23,207 nucleotides of DNA, taken from NCBI GenBank assembly GCA_028684915.1, contig JAQUEZ010000088.1, forward strand, positions 1-23,207, written 5' to 3'. A program made the translations under genes and the position numbers. Below, piece by piece: positions 1 through 6,763 of the stretch (position 1 is the stretch's first letter; every line of letters starts with the position of its first letter). The notes below the pieces were generated by a model, which was not told the origin of the DNA, did not search any database, and saw nothing but the letters and a program-made list of their open reading frames with translations. This DNA is from Desulfobulbus sp. GTDB taxonomy: Bacteria; Desulfobacterota; Desulfobulbia; Desulfobulbales; Desulfobulbaceae.

Positions 1-124
1 CTCGCTCGAATTCCGCAAAGGTAGCCACAATCTGCATCATCATGCGGCCAGCCGGCGAAGTGGTGTCTATTGCTTCCGTCAGGCTGCGAAAACCAGCCCC
101 AGCCTGGTTGATTTTTTCCATCAA
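1..124 (-). pseudogene. serine recombinase (resolvase/invertase) fragment, interrupted
   Basis: The minus strand is open from about position 124 to the window edge. It encodes a peptide that begins LMEKINQAGAGFRSLTEAID and continues through TTSPAGRMMMQ and FAEFER. This is the segment running into helix E of the catalytic domain of Tn3-resolvase/Pin-type serine recombinases. The usual preceding segment, which carries the catalytic serine, is absent. At position 125 the sequence switches to a Tn3-type terminal repeat, and the recombinase frame hits a stop inside it. I infer a recombinase gene broken by a transposon insertion. The DNA-binding domain would lie off the left edge, and the N-terminal half is not in this window. 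Confidence 0.75.
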
Positions 125-162
125 GGGGCTTGAAGCCCAATGGAACGAAAAACCACGCTAAG
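125..162 (+). repeat. Tn3-family 38-bp terminal inverted repeat (element extends to the right)
   Basis: The 38 bases start with GGGG, contain TGGAACGAAAA at 141-151 and end in ACGCTAAG at 155-162. From memory this aligns without gaps to the 38-bp inverted repeat of Tn3 (GGGG...TGGAACGAAAA...ACGTTAAG) with only a few mismatches. The GGGG outer end faces left, so the element lies to the right. The decayed tnpA C-terminus just inside it supports this. The flanking 5 bases at 120-124 (ATCAA) would be one copy of the 5-bp target duplication typical of the family. I found no opposite-end repeat in the window. Confidence 0.8.
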
Positions 163-245
163 CACTTGCCACCATCTACATTGGTTGATTCAGAGGACGG
201 AGTTCTCCATTCTTGATTGCATAGGGGGAGTGACCGGGTAGCTGC

Positions 246-530
246 GCATCGCCAACTATTAAGCTGCCACTTCAATGGTCATTCTTGTATTCATATCCAC
301 AAATCAAATATCCCATAGGGATTCACATGGGCGTAGATAAGCGGCGTCAATGCCCTCAATAATTCACTTTTCCCCTTACCAAAGGCATTTTGCTCATCTC
401 TCTTGTTGCCAGCCAGCACACTACTGAACCTGAACACACCATCAAAGATCAGCGCAAAAATGGAGCCGAAAGTGTAATTATAAGCAATGCCGCAGCAAAA
501 AGAGATGGTGGTTTCTCTGGGCAATCTCAA
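246..530 (-). pseudogene. Tn3-type transposase C-terminal remnant, frameshifted
   Basis: The minus strand encodes ELLRALTPLIYAHVNPYG followed by IFDL. This fits the end of Tn3-family TnpA proteins, where an LSPLxxxHINxxG-type motif closes the protein. Reading then stops early at about 291. Moving one frame at about position 295 restores DMNTRMTIEVAA and a stop near 246, so a one-base indel is likely. The gene end lies just inside the 125-162 terminal repeat, as in Tn3. The upstream 60 or so codons in this frame do not resemble TnpA, so most of the gene has been lost or replaced. The family call rests on a short motif and its position. Confidence 0.5.
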
Positions 531-623
531 ATAACACGAAATGAAAGCTATTCCTGCTCTCTTGGGAGAGTGAAGGAGAGTTTGGTTCAGAGGTACATTT
601 AAGCTCTTGTTTTGATGAAGCAG

Positions 624-1052
624 CTATATTTCTTCATAATTCGCAACCTCAATCAGGTTTTCGTCCGGATCACGAAAATAAACTGATTTTATGGTACCCT
701 TAGCACCCGTTCTAGGGACTGGGCCTTCCAGTATTGCGATACCGCTTTTCCCGAGATGTTCGATCACTTCTGGAATGGATATTTTTGTTACAAAACAGAG
801 ATCAGCGGCACCTGGGGTAGGTTCCTTCGCCTTCGGCTCTAATTCTAATCCATGCTGATGAAGATTGATCTTCTGCTCACCGAAAGACAGGGCTTTTCTC
901 CCTCTACCAAAGGTGATGATTCGCATTCCAAGTACCTGAGCATAAAAAGCACAGGTGGTATTGATGTCTTTGACGGTCAAGACGATATGATCGATCGCTT
1001 CAATATTCACAGGAATGTCCAGCATTTCTAAGATGTATGTAGTTGGTTCCAT
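624..1052 (-). CDS. VOC family (glyoxalase/bleomycin-resistance fold) protein
   Basis: A 142-aa single-domain protein. It shows the vicinal-oxygen-chelate pattern: an IDHIVLTVKDI opening beta strand, FYAQVLGM, then KINLHQHG and a C-terminal SVYFRDPDENLIEV. The H in IDHIV, the H/Q region near KINLHQ and the E in LIEV are the usual metal-binding positions. It resembles the small STM3117-like subgroup, whose substrates are unknown. The ninth or tenth residue is another Met (position 1025), and the alignment to family starts would favour it, so the first nine residues may not be translated. It is the last gene of a four-gene minus-strand operon, 22 bp after the CsaA-like gene. It could be a thiol transferase, lyase or binding protein; the fold is clear and the reaction is not. 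Confidence 0.85.
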   Translation of the reverse strand: MEPTTYILEMLDIPVNIEAIDHIVLTVKDINTTCAFYAQVLGMRIITFGRGRKALSFGEQKINLHQHGLELEPKAKEPTPGAADLCFVTKISIPEVIEHLGKSGIAILEGPVPRTGAKGTIKSVYFRDPDENLIEVANYEEI

Positions 1053-1074
1053 TCAGTTGCATTTCAAGTCCTTT

Positions 1075-1410
1075 TTAGAAAATTTCCTGACCATTACGGA
1101 CTTTTTTATGGGTGGTTAACGGAATGGGGCCTCCGTTTTCTGCTGCCACGCCCAACACGAGAACTTCAGAATTTTCCGGGCTCATTTTCATCGTTCCTAG
1201 ATTGGCCACACAGATGACCTGCATGCCGGTCAGTTCAGCAGTTTCATAGTTTGTATAGGCACCACAAGAAATCCTCGTCCCGATGTCCTCGCCAAAATCG
1301 ATGACCATTTTCCAGGTGGGCTTGCGAGTCTTACTCTCCTTCACGCTGACAATCGTGCCGACACGGATTTCCAAGGATGCAAATAAGTCGTATGACGCTT
1401 TTTTCTTCAT
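1075..1410 (-). CDS. csaA: CsaA-like tRNA-binding domain protein
   Basis: A 111-aa protein consisting of one EMAP-II/Trbp111-type OB-fold domain. Features seen are FASLEIRVGTIVSV near the start, a KPTWKMVIDFG strand, GTRISCGAYTNY (in place of the more common RQ-S-A/GG motif) and a closing GGPIPLTTHKKVRNGQ. Length and order match CsaA/YgjH proteins, which bind tRNA and were described as export-related chaperones in Bacillus. It lies between the EamA exporter (19 bp upstream) and the VOC gene (22 bp downstream) on the same strand, so it is almost certainly co-transcribed. Its Shine-Dalgarno is weak, which suggests coupling to the upstream gene. The fold is secure; the physiological role is inferred from the family. 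Confidence 0.85.
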   Translation of the reverse strand: MKKKASYDLFASLEIRVGTIVSVKESKTRKPTWKMVIDFGEDIGTRISCGAYTNYETAELTGMQVICVANLGTMKMSPENSEVLVLGVAAENGGPIPLTTHKKVRNGQEIF

Positions 1411-1429
1411 AACATTTTTCTGTATTTAG

Positions 1430-2368
1430 TTAACTTTTACGGACCTGATTTCGTACCGGATGAAGGGGCAGTATTCCGGATGGTAAGGTGATAACGACCA
1501 GACAGGTCACAATGAGCCCAATGCCGAGCCAGCCTTCTGCAGGAAGTTTTTCTCCAACCAGCATCACCGCCAATACTGCTGCGATCACCGGTTCAAGCAG
1601 AGTAATGGTAGTGACCGTACTGGCTCTAATTCGGGCTAATCCAATTCCGTAACAGATATACCCGATGAACATTGGGATCAGCGCCATATACATTCCGACG
1701 CAGACATTGCTCCAAGAATGAAGCAATGGAGAGCCTGTCATCAGCAGAACTGGCATCAACAGCACACCACCAATGCTGAACGTCGCCCCCATGGCGGCCC
1801 GCGACGTTATCCCTTTCTGCATCAGACGGCGTGCTGACCATGAATAAAAGGCATAGGTAAAACCCGCTATCAGGCCAAGCAGTATGCCTGTTATGGCGTG
1901 GCCCTTGGTACCCGTGTGATACACATTATTTTCAGCCAGAATAAGCAGCACCATACCAGTAATACCAATGGCTGCACCACAGCTCCACTGACGGGTCAGG
2001 CGAAGCCCGTCCATACGGTATTTAATCATGGCGGATAACATAGGCGCTGAGCCAATCGAAATAACAGTACCGACCGCCACACCAGCGAAGCGCATCGATG
2101 CGTAAAATGCAAGTGGGTACAAGGCCACAGCTAACGCGCCGGTCAGCAGGTACGACCAGTGATGCACTATTTGCCGCCACTGGCGTAGGATCTCTCCAGT
2201 TGCAATTAGCCCCTGCAAAAGTCCACCGCCCCCCATAGCCATGGCACCAATAGCCAGCGGACTGAGATCTGGGGCAAAGGTGGCCGCCGTTCCTGTTGTG
2301 CCCCAGAGTGCGGCGGCTAAAGACACACCGGCGATACCGGTCAAACGTTTCATATCGGTTGAGTTCAA
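1430..2368 (-). CDS. EamA/DMT-family membrane exporter
   Basis: A 312-aa integral membrane protein with about ten hydrophobic segments in two repeated halves of five, the layout of the drug/metabolite transporter superfamily (EamA). The first half opens with GVSLAAALWGTTGTAATF. The second contains AFYSWSARRLMQKG followed by a stretch ending ITLLEPVIAAVLAVMLVGE, which is the typical EamA C-terminal motif. The longest frame begins with TTG at 2368, overlapping the TetR stop by four bases; an ATG at 2353 is an alternative. It is directly downstream of a TetR repressor and probably under its control. The substrate (amino acid, metabolite or drug) cannot be read from the sequence. Confidence 0.88.
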   Translation of the reverse strand: MNSTDMKRLTGIAGVSLAAALWGTTGTAATFAPDLSPLAIGAMAMGGGGLLQGLIATGEILRQWRQIVHHWSYLLTGALAVALYPLAFYASMRFAGVAVGTVISIGSAPMLSAMIKYRMDGLRLTRQWSCGAAIGITGMVLLILAENNVYHTGTKGHAITGILLGLIAGFTYAFYSWSARRLMQKGITSRAAMGATFSIGGVLLMPVLLMTGSPLLHSWSNVCVGMYMALIPMFIGYICYGIGLARIRASTVTTITLLEPVIAAVLAVMLVGEKLPAEGWLGIGLIVTCLVVITLPSGILPLHPVRNQVRKS

Positions 2369-2952
2369 AAAGTCCCCATGAGTTCTTCGGCCATATGGCT
2401 TGCCTGAGCAATACAGTCGCTGTTTCCTTCCAGACCGGCACGAGTAATACTGCCTTCAAGCAGAAATGATAGGTGCCGGGCAACTATGCGAACCCGAGCA
2501 GGATCGACGCTAATGATGGCAGCCAGGTGACCCGCCAGTATGTCTTCGATTTCTTCTTTATGCCTGCACACGATCTGACGTCCCGGTGCTCCTGCAGGAA
2601 ACTCAGCAGCCGCGTTGAGCAGACCGCATCCTCTAAAGCCACGTTCATAAGAAAAATCGGCATGGTCAGCGTAGGCGGTAAACACGGCAAGCACCTTCTC
2701 TTGGGGCGTGACGGCATCTCGCTCACGCGCCCGATACAAAGCCAGCCATTCCTCATGGCGTACTTCCAGATACGCAAGAATTAGCTCATCTTTCGATTTG
2801 AAGTTGTTATAGAGGCTTTTTTTGGCGACACCGGCGCGTTTCACGATGGTATCAATCCCTGTCTCGTGGATACCTTCGTTGTAAAAGAGGACCCGAGCTG
2901 CATTCAGCAGTTTATCGTAGGCTGTTTGTGCGCCTGAGGATGTTTTTGGCAA
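2365..2952 (-). CDS. TetR/AcrR family transcriptional regulator
   Basis: A 195-aa protein. Its N-terminal helix-turn-helix reads ARVLFYNEGIHETGIDTIVK, then RAGVAKKSLYNNFKSKDEL, which is the TetR_N signature. The remaining helices (about 75-195) form the ligand-binding domain and are variable as usual. The start is TTG at 2952, supported by an AGGAG seven bases upstream; an ATG a few bases earlier is out of frame. It is the first gene of the minus-strand operon with the EamA exporter, CsaA-like and VOC genes, so it is likely an autorepressor of that operon. A 24-bp imperfect palindrome 23 bp upstream is the candidate operator. The inducer is unknown. Confidence 0.9.
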   Translation of the reverse strand: MPKTSSGAQTAYDKLLNAARVLFYNEGIHETGIDTIVKRAGVAKKSLYNNFKSKDELILAYLEVRHEEWLALYRARERDAVTPQEKVLAVFTAYADHADFSYERGFRGCGLLNAAAEFPAGAPGRQIVCRHKEEIEDILAGHLAAIISVDPARVRIVARHLSFLLEGSITRAGLEGNSDCIAQASHMAEELMGTF

Positions 2953-2974
2953 AGCTCATCTCCTGACAGATTTA

Positions 2975-2998
2975 AGTAGGTAGACCAGTATACTTACT
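2975..2998 (-). promoter_or_regulatory. candidate TetR operator/promoter of the minus-strand operon
   Basis: Arms AGTAGGTA (2975-2982) and TACTTACT (2991-2998) are inverted with one mismatch in eight, separated by 8 bp that include GTATAC. The site is 23-46 bp upstream of the TTG start of the TetR gene. Size and placement fit autorepression by a TetR dimer. The assignment is inference from position and symmetry. Confidence 0.45.
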
Positions 2999-3000
2999 AC

Positions 3001-3347
3001 AAAGAAAAAAACAACCCCCTTAAGTTAAGCATAATGAGCGGGGCGATGCGACAAGAGTAATGGGCCCGCTTTTCTGGGTGGACAGAATAAGAGCATGATG
3101 AAAGCTGATACGGGCAGTCTCAATCTACTCCACATAGCAAGGCTTGAGGTTATCCCTGATTATACGTAGATCGGAGAGTAAAGGGAGTCTGTTCTAATAC
3201 AATTCGCGGACATGCCCCACTCTTGCCATAAGAGCCCAATGATCCGGTAGCTTATCGATAAGCTACCGGATCATTGGGCCTAGGTGTGTGTTCTTAAACC
3301 GTAAACCCAGCTCTGACTCTAACATTCTTCTATACAATTGTGGTGAG
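3001..3347. other. intergenic region with no recognisable gene
   Basis: Between the TetR operator and the first response-regulator box I see only short frames broken by stops on both strands, with no recognisable protein motif. The one striking element is the 46-bp palindrome at 3234-3279. A stretch near 3060-3100 is faintly reminiscent of an insertion-sequence end, but nothing supports calling it. Confidence 0.5.
3234..3279. repeat. perfect 46-bp palindrome
   Basis: Reading from GCCCAATGATCCGG at 3234 to the centre ATCGAT (3254-3259), the following 23 bases are the exact reverse complement, ending CCGGATCATTGGGC at 3279. There is no loop and no mismatch, and no U-tract follows, so it is not a standard intrinsic terminator. 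It could be a cruciform, a dimeric protein or recombinase site, or joined ends of a mobile element. Confidence 0.85.
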
Positions 3348-3378
3348 CTAATTCTGGTCTAATTTTCGTTTGCTATTG
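3348..3378 (+). promoter_or_regulatory. response-regulator box and promoter of the first DUF347 operon
   Basis: CTAATT (3348-3353), five bases, then CTAATT (3359-3364) form a direct repeat with 11-bp period, the architecture of OmpR/PmrA-type activator sites. Eight bases later comes a -10-like TGCTATTG. The second copy, just upstream of the PepSY gene, matches it in both the box and the CTATTG spacing. No good -35 is present apart from the box, consistent with an activator-dependent promoter. The transcript would have a leader of about 140 bases. Confidence 0.65.
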
Positions 3379-3388
3379 AGCCTAGTCA

Positions 3389-3405
3389 CCGTCGATCAAC
3401 GACGG
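3389..3405 (+). other. short leader hairpin
   Basis: CCGTCG (3389-3394) and CGACGG (3400-3405) can pair over a 5-base loop, just downstream of the predicted start of transcription. A G/C-rich run follows but no U-tract. It may stabilise the 5' end of the transcript; its significance is unknown. Confidence 0.35.
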
Positions 3406-3486
3406 CCCCCTCATCAATGGTTGCAACATTTATTTCTCAAATGCTCTCTGAATAAGGAATGAGGGGGGCTTGAAATCGTCTATTCA

Positions 3487-3503
3487 AGTTAACGACGTTA
3501 ACT
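3487..3503. promoter_or_regulatory. 17-bp palindrome upstream of first DUF347 gene
   Basis: AGTTAACG and CGTTAACT flank a single central A, a perfect dyad 18 bases before the first possible start codon. It could be an additional operator or a small hairpin in the leader near the ribosome-binding region. Confidence 0.35.
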
Positions 3504-3521
3504 CTATGTCGATCAGTAATA

Positions 3522-4793
3522 ATGCAACGGAAAAAAATGATGAATTCACATGAAATGAATAATGCAGAAAAGCTGTTCAGCAAAGTTCCTGAGGTTACCT
3601 TATACTTTTGGATCATCAAAGTGCTCTGTACCACTGTTGGTGAAACAGCGGCAGATTTTCTCAATATGAGCCTAGGTCTGGGGCTTGGCGGCACATCGAT
3701 AATTATGGGGGGCCTGCTTGCAATGTCCATGGTTTTGCAATATCGCGCCAACAAGTATATCCCTTCCGTGTATTGGTTGACTGTTGTTCTTGTAAGTGTT
3801 TTTGGGACATTAGTGACAGATTTGCTCACGGATAATATGCATGTTCCTCTCGAAACAAGTACCATCTTTTTCAGTTTGGCATTGGCGGCAACATTTTCAA
3901 TCTGGTTTGTGAGCGAGAAAACGCTTTCCATCCACTCCATTTTCACGGTCCGGCGGGAAACCTTTTACTGGCTTGCTATTCTTTTCACCTTCGCTCTGGG
4001 AACAGCCACCGGCGATCTTATGGCAGAGAGCCTTGGGTTGGGTTATCTGCTGACCGGCTTCATTGTCTGCTTCGTCGTTGCAATCATAAGTATTGCCTGG
4101 AAATTTGGCCTGGATGCCATCCTCTCGTTTTGGATCGTTTATATCATGACCAGGCCCTTGGGGGCTTCTTTGGGAGATTATCTCTCCCAGTCAAAGGCAA
4201 GCGGTGGGGTGGGGCTTGGGCCGACAATGACCAGTGCCTTGTTTTTCACAGCTATTTTGCTGACAGTCATTTTTCTTTCGATAACCAAGCGAGATATGAT
4301 CACCGGCACCATAAAGAACGTAAGGAGGTTACGTTCCCGCAAAGTTGTTTTTGCTCAAGTCGTTTTTGTCCTTACCGCCTTACTCTCTGTTTCTTGGGGA
4401 GGATACTATTGGCGCAATCTAGAGTTGGCGGCCCCTTTAGCCGACAAATCTCTTTCAGCTGAAGGAAGAGAAACCGGTGCAGCCGCATCCCACATGAGGC
4501 CTTTGGGAGATTTGTCCCATTATCGAACTATAAGCGTGGATAGCCTTGCATTGGTCGATTCCGGTAATCTCGTCGAGGCAAAATCAAGGGTGCGAGACCT
4601 GGAGTCTGCCTGGGATCGTGCTGCGGGGAGACTGAGATCGATGGATCAGAAAACCTGGACCAAGGTTGACGGTGCCATTGATTCAGTGCTCCACAATCTC
4701 AGGGCATTTCATCAGGATGCCACGGAGTGCCATGCATCTCTTCTCTCATTGATAACTACGATTGACGCATTAGATCCTGCGGCGCAGCCTTAA
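3522..4793 (+). CDS. DUF347/COG4705 membrane protein with C-terminal helical domain
   Basis: A 423-aa membrane protein built of four DUF347 repeats, each with an aromatic-Trp pair and a T/G...D motif. These are YFWIIKVLCTTVGETAADF (28-46), YWLTVVLVSVFGTLVTD (84-100), FYWLAILFTFALGTATGD (148-165) and LSFWIVYIMTRPLGASLGD (201-219). After a further membrane segment (about 276-298) comes a soluble, probably periplasmic helical domain (about 330-415) with NLVEAKSRVRDLESAWDRAA, followed by DQKTWTKVDGAIDSVLHNLR. The second DUF347 protein in this locus lacks this domain. ATGs at 3537 or 3540 sit better behind a GGA than 3522 does. The promoter carries the shared response-regulator box. The family has no established biochemical function that I know of; the link to envelope stress or metals is inference from context. 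Confidence 0.88.
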   Translation: MQRKKMMNSHEMNNAEKLFSKVPEVTLYFWIIKVLCTTVGETAADFLNMSLGLGLGGTSIIMGGLLAMSMVLQYRANKYIPSVYWLTVVLVSVFGTLVTDLLTDNMHVPLETSTIFFSLALAATFSIWFVSEKTLSIHSIFTVRRETFYWLAILFTFALGTATGDLMAESLGLGYLLTGFIVCFVVAIISIAWKFGLDAILSFWIVYIMTRPLGASLGDYLSQSKASGGVGLGPTMTSALFFTAILLTVIFLSITKRDMITGTIKNVRRLRSRKVVFAQVVFVLTALLSVSWGGYYWRNLELAAPLADKSLSAEGRETGAAASHMRPLGDLSHYRTISVDSLALVDSGNLVEAKSRVRDLESAWDRAAGRLRSMDQKTWTKVDGAIDSVLHNLRAFHQDATECHASLLSLITTIDALDPAAQP

Positions 4794-4967
4794 TAGCTAT
4801 GAAACAAGCACTGCAAGTGCAGCCGCTAGTTTTTTTACTGACAGAATACGTAATGCGAACCTGGTTTTTGATCTCAATAATACTCTCTGTAGCACTGCTG
4901 ACGGGGATGCCAGGTCTCTATTCGTTTCAAAATGAAGGAAAAATCCATTTATTACAGCAGGATTCAT

Positions 4968-5393
4968 ATGAAACCACTGGCTATAGTTTGTCCCGGAATA
5001 AATGGGCGAATACAATTCATGGCTCTACTATTCTCCAGTGTGAGAAGGAAAATCCGCCGGGCTATTGTCGATTCCCGTGGGTATTGCCATACAGTTGGGA
5101 AAATTCGGCGTTTTGTGTTGGTCCATTGCAAAAAAGATTATGTGCAGAGGCAACTGCAAATTCGACAGGGGGAATGTCGACAATGTGGCAGTTGCTGCAA
5201 TCTGGTGTTCACCTGCCCCATGTTAGCCAGACAGGGAAACTGCCGTGTCTATGGAACGTGTCGTCCTCAAGCATGCAAAGTTTTTCCTATTGATCAGCGG
5301 GACACAGACGAAATACGCCTGTGTGGCCACCAGTGTGGCTACCGATTTACAGGAAAAGCCTTGGGCAGGATAGAAATTAAAGAGGAGATTTGA
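4968..5393 (+). CDS. YkgJ-family cysteine cluster protein (CxxCxxCC)
   Basis: A protein of about 141 aa with twelve cysteines. The core [18 protein letters not shown] (residues 69-86) is followed by [19 protein letters not shown] and CGHQCGYRF. This matches the UPF0153/YkgJ zinc- or iron-binding cysteine cluster family, whose function is unknown. The start at ATG 4968 is chosen for the AGGA six bases upstream. The frame is open from ATG 4932, and ATG 5019 is a third option. It ends one base before the DedA start, so the two are translationally linked, and it follows the DUF347 gene on the same strand. A different frame from 4799 also stays open here, but it lacks family resemblance. Confidence 0.8.
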   Translation: MKPLAIVCPGINGRIQFMALLFSSVRRKIRRAIVDSRGYCHTVGKIRRFVLVHCKKDYVQRQLQIRQGECRQCGSCCNLVFTCPMLARQGNCRVYGTCRPQACKVFPIDQRDTDEIRLCGHQCGYRFTGKALGRIEIKEEI

Positions 5394-5394
5394 A

Positions 5395-5994
5395 ATGTTT
5401 CACCAATGTGTGGTTTGGCTTTCAGAGACTGTTGGTCAGTGGGGGTATCCCGGTATTGTCCTGCTTATGGCCTTGGAATCCTCTTTTTTCCCTTTTCCGA
5501 GTGAGGTGGTGATTCCACCGGCGGCTTATCTTGCGGCAAGCGGAAATATGAATCTCAGCATGGTGATCCTCAGTGGTACAGCGGGAAGCCTACTGGGGGC
5601 ACTGTTCAACTACTGGCTCGCGGTGCAATTCGGCCTTCCTTTTTTGGAAAGATATGGGCGTTACCTACTTATCAGCCCTCATACACTTGAAAAGTCACAT
5701 CTGTTTTTTGAGCGTCATGGGCATATCAGTACCTTTATTGGACGTTTGATTCCTGGAATTCGCCAATATATATCCCTGCCTGCAGGGGTGGCTCGTATGG
5801 GGCTTGCAACCTTTTGTGGAGCAACTGCGCTCGGCGCGGGAATCTGGGTTATGGTGTTGGCCGGGCTTGGTTTTTGGTTTGGGCGCAACGAGCAAATGGT
5901 GCTCCACAACCTGCGCTGGGTTTCCTTAGGGCTGGTGTTTGTCTGCAGTATGCTCGCATTATTATACTGGCTGAAACAAAAACAGAGGATTTGA
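5395..5994 (+). CDS. DedA/SNARE-associated (VTT) family membrane protein
   Basis: A 199-aa protein with the DedA hallmarks: an acidic re-entrant motif [17 protein letters not shown] (26-42) and the paired-arginine motif [18 protein letters not shown] (114-131, R117 and R123), plus several membrane helices. A strong GAGGAG precedes ATG 5395. The family includes undecaprenyl-phosphate flippases (UptA-type) and members needed for polymyxin resistance and membrane potential. That is notable beside an arn operon, whose pathway uses undecaprenyl phosphate. It is the last gene of the DUF347-YkgJ-DedA unit and is followed by a likely terminator. The exact transported lipid is not shown by sequence. 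Confidence 0.92.
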   Translation: MFHQCVVWLSETVGQWGYPGIVLLMALESSFFPFPSEVVIPPAAYLAASGNMNLSMVILSGTAGSLLGALFNYWLAVQFGLPFLERYGRYLLISPHTLEKSHLFFERHGHISTFIGRLIPGIRQYISLPAGVARMGLATFCGATALGAGIWVMVLAGLGFWFGRNEQMVLHNLRWVSLGLVFVCSMLALLYWLKQKQRI

Positions 5995-6072
5995 CAGAAG
6001 GTACGTTACAAAAAAAAATCATAGGCCAAATCATTCATGCCGAATTATAGGTAGTCTGGCTATTTTTTTTGC

Positions 6073-6123
6073 GGGCGCAAAGGTTGTCGATAACAAGATG
6101 ATCCTTGCGCCTCTTTATTTTTT
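6073..6123 (+). terminator. intrinsic terminator after DedA gene
   Basis: GGCGCAAAGG (6074-6083) pairs with CCTTGCGCC (6103-6111), apart from one bulged A. The stem is followed by CTCTTTATTTTTT. The position after the DedA stop and before the PepSY promoter fits the end of the first transcript. Confidence 0.7.
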
Positions 6124-6164
6124 GGAGACGAGTTGCACAATGCATCTGAAAAAAAATGATCTTT

Positions 6165-6201
6165 CTAATTCTGGTATAATTCTCATTCGCTATTGTATAG
6201 G
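6165..6201 (+). promoter_or_regulatory. response-regulator box and promoter of PepSY gene
   Basis: CTAATT (6165-6170), five bases, then ATAATT (6176-6181), followed after 8 bases by CTATTGTATA. The 31 bases from 6165 match the 3348 promoter at nearly every position, including the -10 region, although the downstream genes are unrelated. This supports a shared regulator, most simply the OmpR-family protein encoded at 7638-8303. Confidence 0.7.
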
Positions 6202-6245
6202 AAACGCGAATAACCGCGTCTCTTCAACTTAGTGGAGTATGAACG

Positions 6246-6602
6246 ATGAAACAGAATGTATTAGCCCCCGCACTTGCCCTTGTCATGGTCTCAATGTCGA
6301 GCGGAGCCTTTGCAAATAGCATGATGCAAAACGATGCTTTAACCACTCCTCCTGCTCAAATCAGCCTGACTAAAGCCATATCTATTGCGGAACAGTATGC
6401 CACGGGAACCGCATCCAAGGCTGAATTGGAGCAGAATGACGATCAATGGGTCTTTGATGTCGAAGTTGTGAATGGTCCCAAAGTCATGGACGTGAAAGTT
6501 GATCCGCAATCTGGAAAGATCCTGGCTGCAAACTTGGATAAGGCTGATCACGATGATGACTGTGACCGGGATGATGACGACGAACACGAGCATAAGGATT
6601 GA
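6246..6602 (+). CDS. secreted PepSY-domain protein with acidic metal-binding-like tail
   Basis: A 118-aa protein. Residues 1-23 form a signal peptide ending GAFA-NS. Residues 38-97 are one PepSY domain: ISLTKAISIAEQ, then WVFDVEVVNG, then VMDVKVDPQSGKILA. The last 20 residues (99-118) are almost entirely Asp, Glu and His with one Cys (C106), a likely cation-binding tail. GGAG eight bases before ATG 6246 supports the start. Single-PepSY periplasmic proteins often sit beside QseBC-like two-component genes and are proposed inhibitors, sensors or metal buffers. Here it has its own box-containing promoter and precedes the second DUF347 gene and the two-component genes. Confidence 0.88.
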   Translation: MKQNVLAPALALVMVSMSSGAFANSMMQNDALTTPPAQISLTKAISIAEQYATGTASKAELEQNDDQWVFDVEVVNGPKVMDVKVDPQSGKILAANLDKADHDDDCDRDDDDEHEHKD

Positions 6603-6614
6603 TGCCTAATGGAT

Positions 6615-6644
6615 TGTGCCGAGGTACCTCAACGCTTCGGCACA
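6615..6644 (+). other. hairpin between PepSY and second DUF347 gene
   Basis: TGTGCCGA (6615-6622) pairs with TCGGCACA (6637-6644) over a 14-base loop that begins GGTACC. No clear U-tract follows, so this may be a weak terminator or processing site. It would let the PepSY transcript read through partly into the DUF347-regulator-kinase genes. Confidence 0.5.
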
Positions 6645-6763
6645 GTCTCTCATTGTATGTAAGCAGATATTCAGTCTCATCCGAACGGGAAAAAACCATC
6701 GGTGAGCAGGAATCACACAATACATAATTTTCCAGTTTGAATTACCCCAAAAGAGGCATGGAT

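Noticed and set aside
834..848. CTAATTCTAATCC resembling the response-regulator half-site
   Set aside because: It lies inside the VOC coding sequence with wrong spacing (7-bp period rather than 11) and no promoter-like sequence.
3060..3110. Sequence faintly resembling an IS3-type element end
   Set aside because: I could find no matching opposite end, transposase motif or target duplication, so the resemblance is not enough to call an element.
3437..3946. 169-aa minus-strand frame over the start of the first DUF347 gene
   Set aside because: It is a shadow of the DUF347 coding region, with no motif and no ribosome-binding site.
4799..5293. 164-aa frame beginning with a hydrophobic segment, overlapping the cysteine-cluster gene
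   Set aside because: It overlaps a frame with an unmistakable YkgJ cysteine cluster, has no family resemblance and has a poor ribosome-binding site. The first 60 residues look membrane-like, but probably by chance.
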